From Setaria digitata (Eukaryota > Nematoda > Chromadorea > Rhabditida > Setariidae): 64,000 nt of DNA. Positions 1 through 11,900 of the stretch are shown here, in pieces; the stretch's first letter is position 1, and every line of letters begins with the position of its first letter. The notes below the pieces were generated by a model. That model had not been told where the DNA came from, searched no databases, and saw only the letters and a list, made by a program, of their open reading frames with translations. Position numbers and translations under genes: made by a program. The stretch lies in the NCBI GenBank assembly GCA_003640385.1, contig RCAB01000031.1, positions 62,001 through 126,000 on the forward strand, in the 5' to 3' direction.

Positions 1-2498
1 GCTGAATATGTATTAGTTGCACAGCATTTAGGGTTCAAGTTGAAATATTTCTGTTAGATTTCATGTTCCTTTTGATACCCATTTGATCAAATTTTTCGAC
101 ATTTTTTACTGAGATGATTTTCCATATTTTTGCATGGGAGGTCTATGCATTGCTTTAATTACAGTTTTCTGTTTAGTACTCCATTAATTTTTAGATGCAT
201 CCTACTAATTAAAAGATATTTATCATCATATAATGCTTTTGAAAGGTTGGACAAGAAACCTTTACGGATCAGGAATTTAGAAGTTCTTAATATTAAATTC
301 GAGAGGAAGATATATATCAATTTCTGATTTCCTGAGTGGCAAGATTTAACTGTGGGCATTAAATACGAGCATTAAGACTCTTTATGCCAGTAGAAGTCAA
401 CAAAAGCAGTTTTTATTTCGAAAACAGAAAACGATCCATTATTCAGTTTTAATTTCAATGAATCCTCACTGACAGCCACTGCTGCTCTTATTTATTACTA
501 TTAAAGTAGCAGATGGAATTCATCTAATAAAAATTTGAGATCTGTCTTGATTGATGCTAGTTTTTTTTTTTTTTTATATTTTATTTGGTGCTATCATGTT
601 ATTATATCTTTGTATGCATGTGAATTTGTTTTCAGAGAAGAAAGTGAATCTGTATTACAACTGAAGGGACTTACACCAACCGGCAATTTACCATTGTTCA
701 CACTTCAGGAAGGCAGGCGTGGGATTCAAGAAGGTATTTTATTTTTCTCTGTTTTTTTTTTTTTGTTTTTTTTTTGAATCTCACCTTATGATTTTTTGCA
801 TTTTTTTTTCTTTCTTTTTGGAGGAGAGTCTACATCATTAATGATTTTTGAGGTTAAATAAACCAACCAACTAAAGCCTGCTAATTGGCTAATAGTGTCG
901 CAGTCTGTAATGCATTATTTTCTTATTTCCAAAATTCAACGAAAATTTACAAAAGTAATCATAACTTGTTATTAGCTGCACTGTTATACTTTTGCAATTT
1001 ACAAATTGTATTTAGCACCAGTTATCGGAAATTTGACAGGTTGTTTTAGAAGTAGTGCTTTATAACTAAATTGGTAGAATGGATGTTTTCCTTTACTTTT
1101 CCTTCCAACTATTTTCGATGATTTAGAGTGGTATGCAAAACGAAGAGAGAATTTCCGATCACATCATATAAAGGTTAGGTTGGAAACGGGAAGATACTGC
1201 GTTATTACCATTTGCCTTTTGTTTTTATTCTTCGAGACAATATTTTCGTTAGAAACTTCTTAGTAAGCACCATCTTCGATTCCTCCTGGACCTATTTTTC
1301 CTTAATTGAACAAATTTGGCTTATATCATTGACCATACATTTGTTGCTCTTCTGTTTTGGCTTAGTCAATTTTATTTTTTCTTTTTGGTATATGAAAATA
1401 GCACGTTGTTTTGATGTTCAGTTAACATCGTCATAGTGATGTTGTTAATTGGTGTGAAGAAGCAGAGAAAAAGTTTTTGGGACTTTTGCATGTACTGGAA
1501 GAATGGTTTAGGGTGAGGAGAATCAGTTCTCATGTATTTAAAAGGCTTTATTTATTTGTGGAGAATTGCTACAGCTATTTCGATATGAAATTTGAAAAAT
1601 CATTGTAGCAGAGCCTGTTAGTTCTTCCAAATTTTTTAAAAATTTATTTATCAGTATGGACATGAAAGAGGAACTGCGGTGTAGCTGGAAGGTGTGAACC
1701 CCGATGGATGGTTTGCTTGATGTTTAGTGGGTGACTAAGCTAGCTATGAAGAGTATTATGTGGAACAAATCAAGCTGATCAAAGTTGTCCATCAGTTCTA
1801 ACTGAAGTAATAATTTAAAAAAAAAAGAAAAAACACGAGTTTGATTAGTTTACCAACTGAGTGGAATTGATTGATCAAGTTGACTATTTCATTGATTGAA
1901 TGCTTGGCTTTAAAACTGTAGCGCCACTTGGTTTTAAATATCACTTGGAAAAGTCATTCCTCCACTCAAAACTATGTGGTCATTAGCAATACAGACTGCG
2001 ATATTGTCACCTTACTGCTGTTCTCCTATTCTCATTGCTTGCTTTAGTACGCATGCGTTCCTGTAATATTTTGTTACGGCTATGAGTGGTGCCGATAATC
2101 TCGTCAGATGGGCCTGGTACTTGTAAAGCAGCATGCCTTGGCCTCATGCAGAACAATTATCGGATTATGCATACCAGATTACATTTCTATTCATTTTAAC
2201 TGTTATTTTTACTTGGCTACTTTGAAGTTCTACGGTACAGGGTGCAGTAACTAGCAAATATGAAATTGTAAGTACCGAATTATATACAGTATTTGCAGCG
2301 TTATCCGGGTTGGGACCTGGTCATCGGATTCAGTCATTCGATGAAGCAAAACGACTAGATAAGATCAATGAGCGTATGCCTCCGTCCATGGCCACTCCAA
2401 CGCAATCACCAATGGCCAGTCCATCGGCGCGTCGAGCTAGTCCAAATGTCAGCAACAGTACGCCAACAATACCACCACCAACAACAGCAACAATTTGA
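1..2498 (+). CDS. C-terminal exons of an unrecognised protein (5' part outside the window)
   Basis: Partial gene entering from the left. Exon 1-32 ends GG|gttcaa. Exon 636-733 has a TTTTCAG acceptor and an AAG|gtattt donor, and reads EESESVLQLKGLTPTGNLPL then FTLQEGRRGIQE. Both are in phase with each other. The last exon starts at 2299 after a TTTGCAG acceptor. Joined directly to the 636-733 exon (phase 1) it reads ALSGLGPGHRIQSFDEAKRL and continues into a Ser/Pro/Thr-rich tail ending at the TGA at 2496-2498. Two further exon-like segments, 1127-1173 and 2241-2267, have good splice sites. If both are included, the last exon is read in another frame and stops at 2356-2358 (TAG). So either there are two C-termini, or one set of exons is false. 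I do not recognise the family. The S/P/T-rich tail suggests a disordered, possibly phosphorylated end. Exon 636-733 and the frame ending at 2498 look clearly coding; the identity is unknown. Confidence 0.55.
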
Positions 2499-5400
2499 AA
2501 ACAAATAGCCATAACATTTTCCCATTGGTTCGCCCAGTTGGAAAACGAAAATTTATATACAAAATTTATTTTCATTGGTCGATTTCCTTTTTCTTGTTGT
2601 TTTTTTCTTTTCCTTTGAAAATGATTGGTTTAATACTTATATGATCTTTATTTTTCTGTTTGGTGTGCATCTTTTGGATCGTATGTCTTGGAACAAAAAT
2701 TTCTTATAACCAATTCTTATTCTTAGAAACTAAGATTATTTTTTTTTATTTTAGCTCCTTCTCGTTGGAAACTAATCAAATCAGGTGTATCCGAAGTTTG
2801 AAACCTTGAACTGCAGTCAGCTAATCAATTAGTATTTAAATTTTGTAACTGCTACCTACTCTTCGAAGCGTGGAGAAAAATACGTAATTGAGGGTTTTAG
2901 AGTCCAAAATATAATTTAATTTTGTTTGAAGATCTTTAATTTTCATTCGAGGTTCCCGTTGCTGTTTGTTACCACTTTTTTTTCAGAAATTCAAGTATTT
3001 CTTCGCAGCTCACAGTTTGCAACCATTTCGTATCGCTTGTCTATTTTTTCTACTTCTAAGGATTTGTTGTAATTATGCATACTGTTCTGCTTATTTTGAT
3101 GTTCAGAATTCAAAGGCAGGTTTTCACACATCTCTCTAATTTCTTATATTTAATGAACAGGCAAAAGGAGAAGAAGGAAGTTGAAGAATTAAGAAGAAAT
3201 TGAAAGAGGATTTTCCCCATTATTTCGGGTCCTGGAAATTTTCAGGTAATTTAACTATAATATCTTACATCTCTGCCTGCGAAGAATTTTATTTAATTAA
3301 AGAACTGGTGTTGTTCTAGTCGTCTATCAGTGACCGGTGATTTAATTATAATTTTTTATGTCGATAATGTTTGACAAGAGCTTGAGGAAATCTTTGTATT
3401 CAAGAATCTGCTACATAATAGATTCTTGGAAAAAAGAAAGTTGTAACGGTTCCGTATGTGCTTTTATTTTCTAATCCAAGTTTTCTTATTATCCTGCTGG
3501 TGACTATCGCTTTCTATTTCGTGTTTTCGTTGTTAGGTTAGGATGATGCCAAAGCGCTTCCTGAATACGTCATAAAATCAAGTGTTATTGCCGACAGTGT
3601 CATGAATTCTAAAATATTAGGATTTTAGAATCATTATATTGGTGAATGTGCGAAGGCGATAATTGATGTTGCTAATAAGACTTCTCACGATGAAGAGAAC
3701 TGACGTCAACTTTTTGCACTTTGGAGAGGAAAGTGTCGCGGTACCAAAACGGAAGTATTTTAAGGCCAAAAAAAAAAAAAATGCATATTTTTGGTTTATT
3801 TTGGTTTAGCTGTGCTTAAGTGCTGTAAAATTTGTTAAATACATTTTCTATTGACAAAAAGTGCTGTCTCTCTGTTTCGATTTGTTTTGAAAGTCATGAA
3901 TAAGCTATAATGTTATAGGCGATTTTTCAATATGTCCTGACTGATTTGCTCAGGATATTTTCAGGAGTAGTACAGATCAGGTTTCAAAAATATATAACGA
4001 TTAGTTTTTTTTTTTTTTTTTATCAAAAAAATCGATGAACATTACTACCAATCTGGATATCTTTCCCTGGTGGAAAGTAATGAAATTTCAATAATCCCAA
4101 TATTTCAGTGCTGAATCTCATGACGTTATTCTTTTAATATATCCTTTTGATAAGTTATTGTAAGCGTATCCTATCTTTGCTGTTGCTGACATATGGTCTT
4201 GAAGTGTAATAAATCGCTTATAATTCACAGTATATCCGGGAAGGGAGATGTACCAGGGGTAAGTCTCGTAGTTCTCTCATTTTGATTGAGTGAATATTTT
4301 TAGTTTACTAAACAGAGGAAAATTCATTTATATCGCTCTAATTTTTTGACGAGGAAGAATTGTATTAATGCAGCGATATAAATAATTTCATTTGAGAGAT
4401 GTCGGTTATTAGTAGTACCTATATTCAGAAATAAAACAATAATTAATTTGTTTTCACTTCGATGTGAAAGCAAACAGTTGATTTGAAGTTTTAAGGTTTA
4501 CATGAGAAACGGCTGGCAACTTCTGAAGTAGTGAGAATTGTGTGGGTTTCTCCTGGCTATGGTTAAGTAATTACATTCAGGCATGTGCTATGATAACCCA
4601 AAATATAATAATACATGGAATGATGAAATGTTCATTTACGAACTTTTTTTTCATTGTTAATTATTTTGTCCAATTTTGCATATTCAACAAATAGCCTGAA
4701 AGCTAGAAAAAAATATATCTAACTAAAAAGATGACTAGATATGAAAAAAGTTCGCACACTTGCAGGAATTAAAAAACACTTTAAAGGAAACATGATGAAG
4801 AGTGCATAAGCAGAGATAGCTATCAGATGAACTATTGAATTATAAATTTTGGGAACTAAATTTTTGTTAATTCAAAATTTCCCCTTCACTGTCGGTCGTA
4901 AGTGTGTAAAGAGCATGATGCTACTTTTCTTGCTTTATACTATATAAATTATTAAATAGCCCAGATATCAGGAATCTCTACTTGAAGCCTTCTATCTCAG
5001 CTGTCTAATCTCAACTTTTTCGGTCATATTTTATTCAATTTCTACAAAAGTACTGCTATTTAAAAGATATACTGAAAGAAAATCCTGGCTCGCTTGTAAT
5101 CACTTTCCTCAGGAAAGAATTCAGAGGGATGAGGAAATTTCGTAACCGTAGCTTGACTATTTCTTACTATCGATCAGCTTTGTCAATCTTTGAAAGTCCA
5201 GTTTTTGTATCACTTTTAAGTTTATTTGTTTTCTAAAATTTGATTTTATCTTGACAGAGAGGAAGAGAGAAGATGAGATGGATGGAGTAGCAGAGAGGGA
5301 GACGATAAAGTAGAAAAAACTCATCATCTATCAAATTTCTGCTTCTCACCTTGTGAAATGAAGAAAACGAACCAATACAGCAGTGAGGATTGTTCTCGAT

Positions 5401-5779
5401 CTGCTTTTTTTCAAGAGAGGATAAAAGAGCATGTGGATTCATTAGGTGTCAGAGAAAGAAAGGAAGAAGAGTGAAGAACAGAAAAATGTTTTTCGAATAA
5501 TAATCCAAAAATTTAACATTATACCGTGACGTGTTGTGCTGCATCATTTTGTTCCACTTCAAATTTTATTCGAATTTTGTTCCACTGTAACTTTAACAAA
5601 ATTCGACCACTCGTACGACAATTTAGCTGGGCATTGTTTCATATTAAATAAAAGGATGGGCCTGGGCAAGTGAAACAGGAGAGGGAGTGATTTTGTCGAG
5701 CTTGTGCTTGAGCTTTTTTTTGGAATTTTTTGCTTTAATCAGGTGGCATTTCCAGCTGAGCTAATGTGATATAGGTAAG
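2499..5779. other. Intergenic spacer, no gene seen
   Basis: AT-rich DNA with homopolymer runs, including a T run near 4004-4021. A short open stretch near 3162-3203 (reading QKEKKEVEELRRN then stop) follows an AACAG site but cannot be tied to a gene. Just before the rsf-1 start codon there is an acceptor-like TTTAATCAG ending near 5742. It could be a trans-splice acceptor or the end of a 5' untranslated intron. Confidence 0.5.
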
Positions 5780-8700
5780 ATGAGTAAAACTCTGGATTAT
5801 GGTGGGAATGCTAACAGTGGAAATGATGGGAAACATTTGCGTTCACAGCAAACCGTCACTCAACAACCGAGGTACATTTCAAGTGATGTCTTGAAGGCAG
5901 AAGTAATTTTTGTGGGAAGTCGTATAATTTATCCAGCATCAGTTTTTTTCATTGTTCACTTTGAAATTTGTTTCACAAATCCTTTTTCATTGTTATTTAA
6001 TTTAGTTAAAGATGCCGAGCTTATATCAAAATATCGCTTAGTGACATTCACTTTTAGATTTGTTTCATACGTAATGACTTGCTGATGTTTTCTTGTCCTT
6101 AGATGGTTCTCCGGATTACGTGCAAGGATCTCACAACTTAATATGCCGGAGTGGCTCACCCAGCTTGGTATTAGAAATTTCAATTATGTAGCTCCAGCAG
6201 AAATGGTAAGCGTCTTCCTAGTTATTCAGAATAATCAAAGTTGAAAAGGGACGGAGTTCTAAAAACACATATTTGTAACTACTGGCGGAACATAGGTATC
6301 GTCTGATGAGACAGTCAGCGTATCGTACGAAATTTCATCTACTTATCAAATTGTAGATGAAGTGCGAAGTTAGCACTTCGGAGACTGATGTAAACACTAT
6401 TGGCATTTTCGTGATTTCTAGTTATCCGATGACAAAGATCAACATAAAGTGGCCTGCAGAAATGATCAACCACAACAAATGCAGGATGATGTTTCAAATA
6501 ATTTAAAGACACCCACTGATTCAGTAGTGGACGTAAATAGAGTGAGTTCAATGATTCTTGGTTGTTTGCTTAAGTAGCTTTTTAAATTACCGATTTAACT
6601 CTACTCTATTTACTGTTTCAATTTTATCATAGTTCTGCCTTTTCCATTTTCAGCAGGCTTTAACAGACAAGAACTTTTATACGCCATAAGATTTTAAATT
6701 CCGTAGGAGTATCAAATTATGTTATGATAGGCCAGACTATGTGTGATTCCTTTGAAAAAAAAAAAAAAAAAAAAAAGAAACTTACAGGACTATACCATAG
6801 GCTCCTGGTTGTGGGAAGAAGTTGATTATGAGGATACCCTCGCTTTGCAACATTTTGGTCCATTGAAGAATCTCATCACGGGTTGTAGCCATCCAGGAAC
6901 AGGACACGATTTCTTGTAGGTTGTTTCAAAAATAATTTCGATTTCTTTTTAATTTTAGTGGTTCATGTTTCTCAAACGTTTCAGGTCACTGTCCGTTACT
7001 CATCCAACTTGGTGTGATAAATGTGGGGATTTCATGTGGGGATTTTTGACACGTGCTGTAAAATGTGATAGTAAGTAAATCCTATTTAAAATTTTGTAAC
7101 TCGGTTTAAAATCGTTTCTTTCCAGTAAAATCTGTATAATGCTTTTCTTCTTCCTTTTCAAAAATGTGGGCTCCAGATTTCTTCATTTCTACAGCTAGTT
7201 ATGTTCAGTGTTTTCTTGCAGATTGCAATTATACTTGTCATGCAAAATGCAGATCACTGGTGACACTTGATTGTAAAACAGCTGATAGTACCTTGGGCTC
7301 ATGCCATGAATTGTCGTCAACTTCTGCTTGTCCCAATCTCAAGGTTTTTATTGAAAATGACGACGTTATTGAGGTTTGCATTGTTTTGCTAGAATTTTTA
7401 CTTCCAGAAAGTTGGGATTCAGAAGATAAAAGATTAAAGAACATAGGTAGCAAGGGTCTTCCCAAAATTCTTTTTCTCTTTTGTTTTAACAAGCGGTTTG
7501 TACAAATTATTATTAGAGTTATATATATAATAATTTGTATATATATATAACTGTATTTATTATTTATATGACAGCATTTCATTGCTTTAACATATATAGG
7601 AGCAAAGAGACGAAACAAGCGGTTTTGTACAAATTCATATGAATTTTATGCGGCCTATTAATGTGGTCGCTGGCGACTCACTTTCATTTCTAGATGTTAC
7701 CAATGAATCGGGTAAATTTTTCGATATGACAACATTTCATTGCTTTTAATATTGAGTATTTTTACAGATAAGCCTACGTTTTTGGATTTGTAAAAGAATG
7801 TATGCTCTTTTAGGAACAGTAACCACCAGTTCATTGAGGACAATTACGACATTTTTTCTCCCGAGAAATACTATCAAAAACGTGAATATAAGTAGCAAGA
7901 TGACTACCAGGCATTCACAGATTGTTTTATTACCACTTTTGTTCTTTGCATATAATTTGTTTTGAATGTAATTGTTTCATATATCCAAAACTTCGCTTCC
8001 TCTTTTTTTTATTTTATTTTTTTATCCAGGGAAATGATTGTAACTTTGCTGCGAAAATTCCGAGTTGCTGATAATCCGCGAAAGTTTGCGCTATATGAAC
8101 GTATTTGCCACTCGCCTGAAAATCCAGCTGCTCAAAATTGTATTTTTTATAATTTTTTTTTTTTTTTTTTTCTGTAAGATTTCGCAAGTTTTAATATCGT
8201 TTTTTTCTCTAATGAAGAAAAAAGCAACTTCGGACTTAGGATTTTGACTAGTTCGTTTGTTTTAACTCTATCTTATTAAAGGTTTTTTTTCTTCACTTAT
8301 CAGTTTTTTTTTTCCTGAATATTAATTCTTATTAAAGGCAGCTTAACTCGTATTTCTGATGACTCGTTTCCACTCAAAATTGTTCGCTTATGGGAAGAGA
8401 AGGGTGAAAAACGACAGTTAGTTTTGCAAGAAAATGATACCGGAGATATTTTGGTTTGTTGTTGTTTTATATTTCTGTCATACCAGTCGCTTAATTTTTG
8501 TAGTTAAATAAGGCTATTATAGTTGTTTACCAGAAGTTTTGACTTTTGTTTCCAGAAGAACTGTTTCAACTGTTTCCTTTCATTTTATTTCAGTGGGATA
8601 TGTTTGAAATACCAGAGCTTGAGAATTTTTTGAAAATATTGGAAGACGAAGAGAAACAATATTCTTTCAGAATTCGACAAAAATACGATGCTTATAGGTG

Positions 8701-8921
8701 ACTTGTTTTCTTATGTTTTGCAATTTCTTTGCATACACCTTTCAAAATCATTTGTACCTCATTGATACAGGTTTCTCTTTATGATTTGGTAATCTTTATT
8801 TCACAAGTTTTAATTTTTCAGGTGGTATTTGGATGAAAATTTACGTAATCGAGGTTTTACAGTGGATAGCGATGAATTTAGCTCAATAAAAACAAATTCC
8901 TGTATATCTACTGACGTTTAG
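5780..8921 (+). CDS. rsf-1: RASSF1/5-type Ras-association domain protein with C1, RA and SARAH domains
   Basis: Scaffold protein of the RASSF family. Such proteins bind active Ras-like GTPases through an RA domain and Hippo-pathway MST kinases through a SARAH helix, and some act on microtubules. Twelve exons: 5780-5871, 6103-6205, 6422-6541, 6788-6915, 6985-7070, 7222-7373, 7600-7711, 7814-7910, 8030-8139, 8338-8453, 8594-8697, 8822-8921; together 1320 nt, 439 residues. The C1 zinc finger runs from H145 to C194 with exact C1 spacing (H-X12-C-X2-C-X13-C-X2-C-X4-H-X2-C-X7-C). The RA domain lies at about 235-370 and contains RKFALYERI, close to human RASSF1 RKFALFERA. The SARAH domain starts at W373 (WDMFEIPELENFLKILEDEE; human WDAFSMPELHNFLRIL). 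The start is the first ATG, 38 nt after an acceptor-like site. Intron 7911-8029 begins with GC, not GT. The C. elegans counterpart is rsf-1. Family assignment is firm; the first three exons, before the C1 domain, are less conserved and rest on splice phase. Confidence 0.93.
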
Positions 8922-11900
8922 CTTTTATCTTCTATAACGTCGTGGAATATTTCTATCGACAATCTTCGTTGAATAACGAATAATTGAATTCAAATACTCA
9001 TTGAAATAGTTGTTTGTTGGTGATATCAGTTACCCGTACTCAAAAGTTTTCGTCTGTTTTCGAAAGCGGGTATCATTGGCCGTATCACTGGTTGTCATAC
9101 TGTAAAAAGAATTATATATGATAGATGAATCACTGTTTCTATGAGTTTGTGGTTGATTTTGGAAATAATTAAAATAGAAAAGGCATTTTTTTAGCCTAAA
9201 ACATAATGAACGAATGATGAGAGAAGCGGGATAACGGCGCTCACTTTTTAAAGATCCGTTTAGTCCTTTAAATGACTTCACTTTTTTGTGGCATATTTCA
9301 TTTGTGTGCTTTCTGTTGCTTGAAAATTATTTTAGCTCTAGGCTTTTCCAAGCTTACACTGTTATCCGTTGTAGTATGTGGTGTTTTAGTAAATGCTGGC
9401 ACTTCATTCTGGTGCGTGGCAGTCTTTAAATTAAGTTGTTAAGGGCAATTTCATTGTCCTTTGCTGGGTAGTTATAAGACTGAATCGTTCAGATCATTTC
9501 GGAAGTTCGGAAGCTCAACGAGCAAGTAGATAAAAAACAGTCTGACAGCAGGACTTCTGAGTTTTGAAAAGGATAGCTACAGCTGTAAGGCTTTCTTTTT
9601 TCTTCCACATCAAAAAGACACATATCGGAAAAACATCACCCTTGGGAATAGGCATACAACGTTTTTGCAAAGTTTGAAAAGTTAATAATGGCAGCAATGT
9701 CAAAGTGGTCGACTGCAGATGAGCTTTCAAAATGGGTTTTTCTCCAAGAAATGCCGAAGATTTTTTTTTAATGGTTAATGGAATTAAGCATAAACGATTG
9801 CATTTTTATTTTTTTTTTTTTACTTATATTCTGGAAAGTTTTAGTAAGGATTATAATTGATTCTCCTAAAATTTTTTGTTCGTGTATAAATTGTAATTGC
9901 TAAATAATGGTTTAGTTGTTAATAAATATAAAAGAATGCACAGTGTCCGCTTGTAATATTTTTGATGTGGAGTATTTCAAACTTTACAACCTTTAAGTCG
10001 TATTTCTGGCTATTCGCTTTTCTCCCGCCAATACCGATTTTCCATTCATGGCGGTAGTCGGTGTTGCCGGAGGCTTATTGCTGGTTATACTTCTGCAAAA
10101 ATTTTATTCAAGATTAAAAGAAATTACAGAAAGAAACATGAATTTAAAAAAAGAACCGGAAGAAAATCGATGAGTTTTATTAAATTTAATATTGCAAAAA
10201 TTCCTGAGGGATGGGTGTGTCAAAAAAGCCGTTGAGTAATTGATAAATTTATGGTGAAACGACTTAGGGATTCTGCTCAGATCAATGGATAAATTTTAAA
10301 AGGACTTATAAGACTCGGATGTGGCAGTGGTAATGTCTCCTTAATAGTAATGGTTTTGAGTAGAAAATTGAGTTAGCATAGTTTTGCTTTGAAAAGATTT
10401 GTGGATGCGTGAAGAAATTAGTAACATTTTGAGGGACGCAGAAGCAAACACGTAGCTCAGTAGCGATAAAGACTTGTCTTCTTTGGGGTTAATGATTTCG
10501 GACGACCACTGCTTGTGTCATTACGGATTCTACCCTAAGAAAAGAGAAAAGTTCGTTCCTCCTTTCTCTACTACCGTCATTCATTTGGAACTTTTTTCTT
10601 CAAATAGATGATGACAGCTAAATCTCGACAAGGAATCTGTATAAGTTCTATCTATCATAAATCAATTCTTTTGTTCGAATGTTTTTGTGTTGTCGTAGCA
10701 AGGAAAGATTAATATGTTTTACGGTTTCTTGGAAACCAGAGCTTTGAAAATAGCTTTAAAAAAAGTATCCCTTCCTCAATAACTAATAGTTATTGTTGAT
10801 AACGCTTGTGACAAGCTTTAGTCGAAAAAGTCACTACATCCAAGAAGAAAAAAAAAAAATCTCAGTACTTCTTTTATCTAGCTCTACGGCATTTATACAA
10901 AACTATTATGTATTATAATCGCTTCATCATTTTTTAGAAATTGTTTTCGAGTCATTTTTGCATTTGCGAGTTATTTTTTCAATGGTTTATGGTTGAGAGG
11001 GAAGAAACAATGAATTTAATTTTCAAAGGAGTGAGCATAGATAGCTCTATTCTTCATGAGCATTTTTATCAGTTTATCTAGAAATTTCGGGAATTTTTGT
11101 CATTTCTCGTTTTTAAAAAACCAAAAAAAAAAGTGCGAAGTATGACCTAATAACCTCTAAAATGACAGAATTTTTAGGTCCAGTAAATAAATTACTATTC
11201 GGCTGTTCTCCGCAACAGAAAAAGAGGGATAATTAGACAATTCAATACAAAACCATATTTGATTAATAATAGATGAAAAAGAAGGAAAAAAGTGAAATTC
11301 TTAAAACCTTCTGAGTAAAATTGGATTGGGTGATAAAAAGCAGTGATTTTCACGAGATAAATAATTCGATGCATTTGAGGAATTCTCCCAAGCTTGGGAT
11401 TGTAAATGTGATAATTTATGAATCCACTCCAATAACGCTTTTCCGCTTTTCCTCTTGCATAACAATTATTTAGCTATCAATTCGATGGCTTCGTTTCCAG
11501 TATGCGAATTCCTTTTCTTTTATTTATTTTTTTATTTTTTCTTGTTCTGAAATTACTTTGGGATGTTTCGCCTATTGCACTACAATTAGTTGGTTTTAGG
11601 AACATTTTTAGTACTATAATTAAGGAAATTGTGATAAAAACTTTTTTTTTTTATTAAAAAAATTGAAAGAAAGTTGTTTACAATTGTAATCCTTTTTTTT
11701 CAGAAACTTCCATGGAAAAAGGATAGCAGCAGAGGAGAAATTAAATTGAACGATTAGATTTAATCTTTAGTAAAAAAAAATTGTTGACTCGCATTGCTTA
11801 AATTTTACTAAATTTCCTTCAAAAATAGTTAATTTATTTGTGTGTAAATTCAATGATATAAATTCAAAATTAGTAAACTTCCTTTTTTGTTGTGTAAGTT

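Noticed and set aside
3162..3203. Short charged stretch QKEKKEVEELRRN after an acceptor-like AACAG
   Set aside because: Too short, and no upstream exon with matching phase was found.
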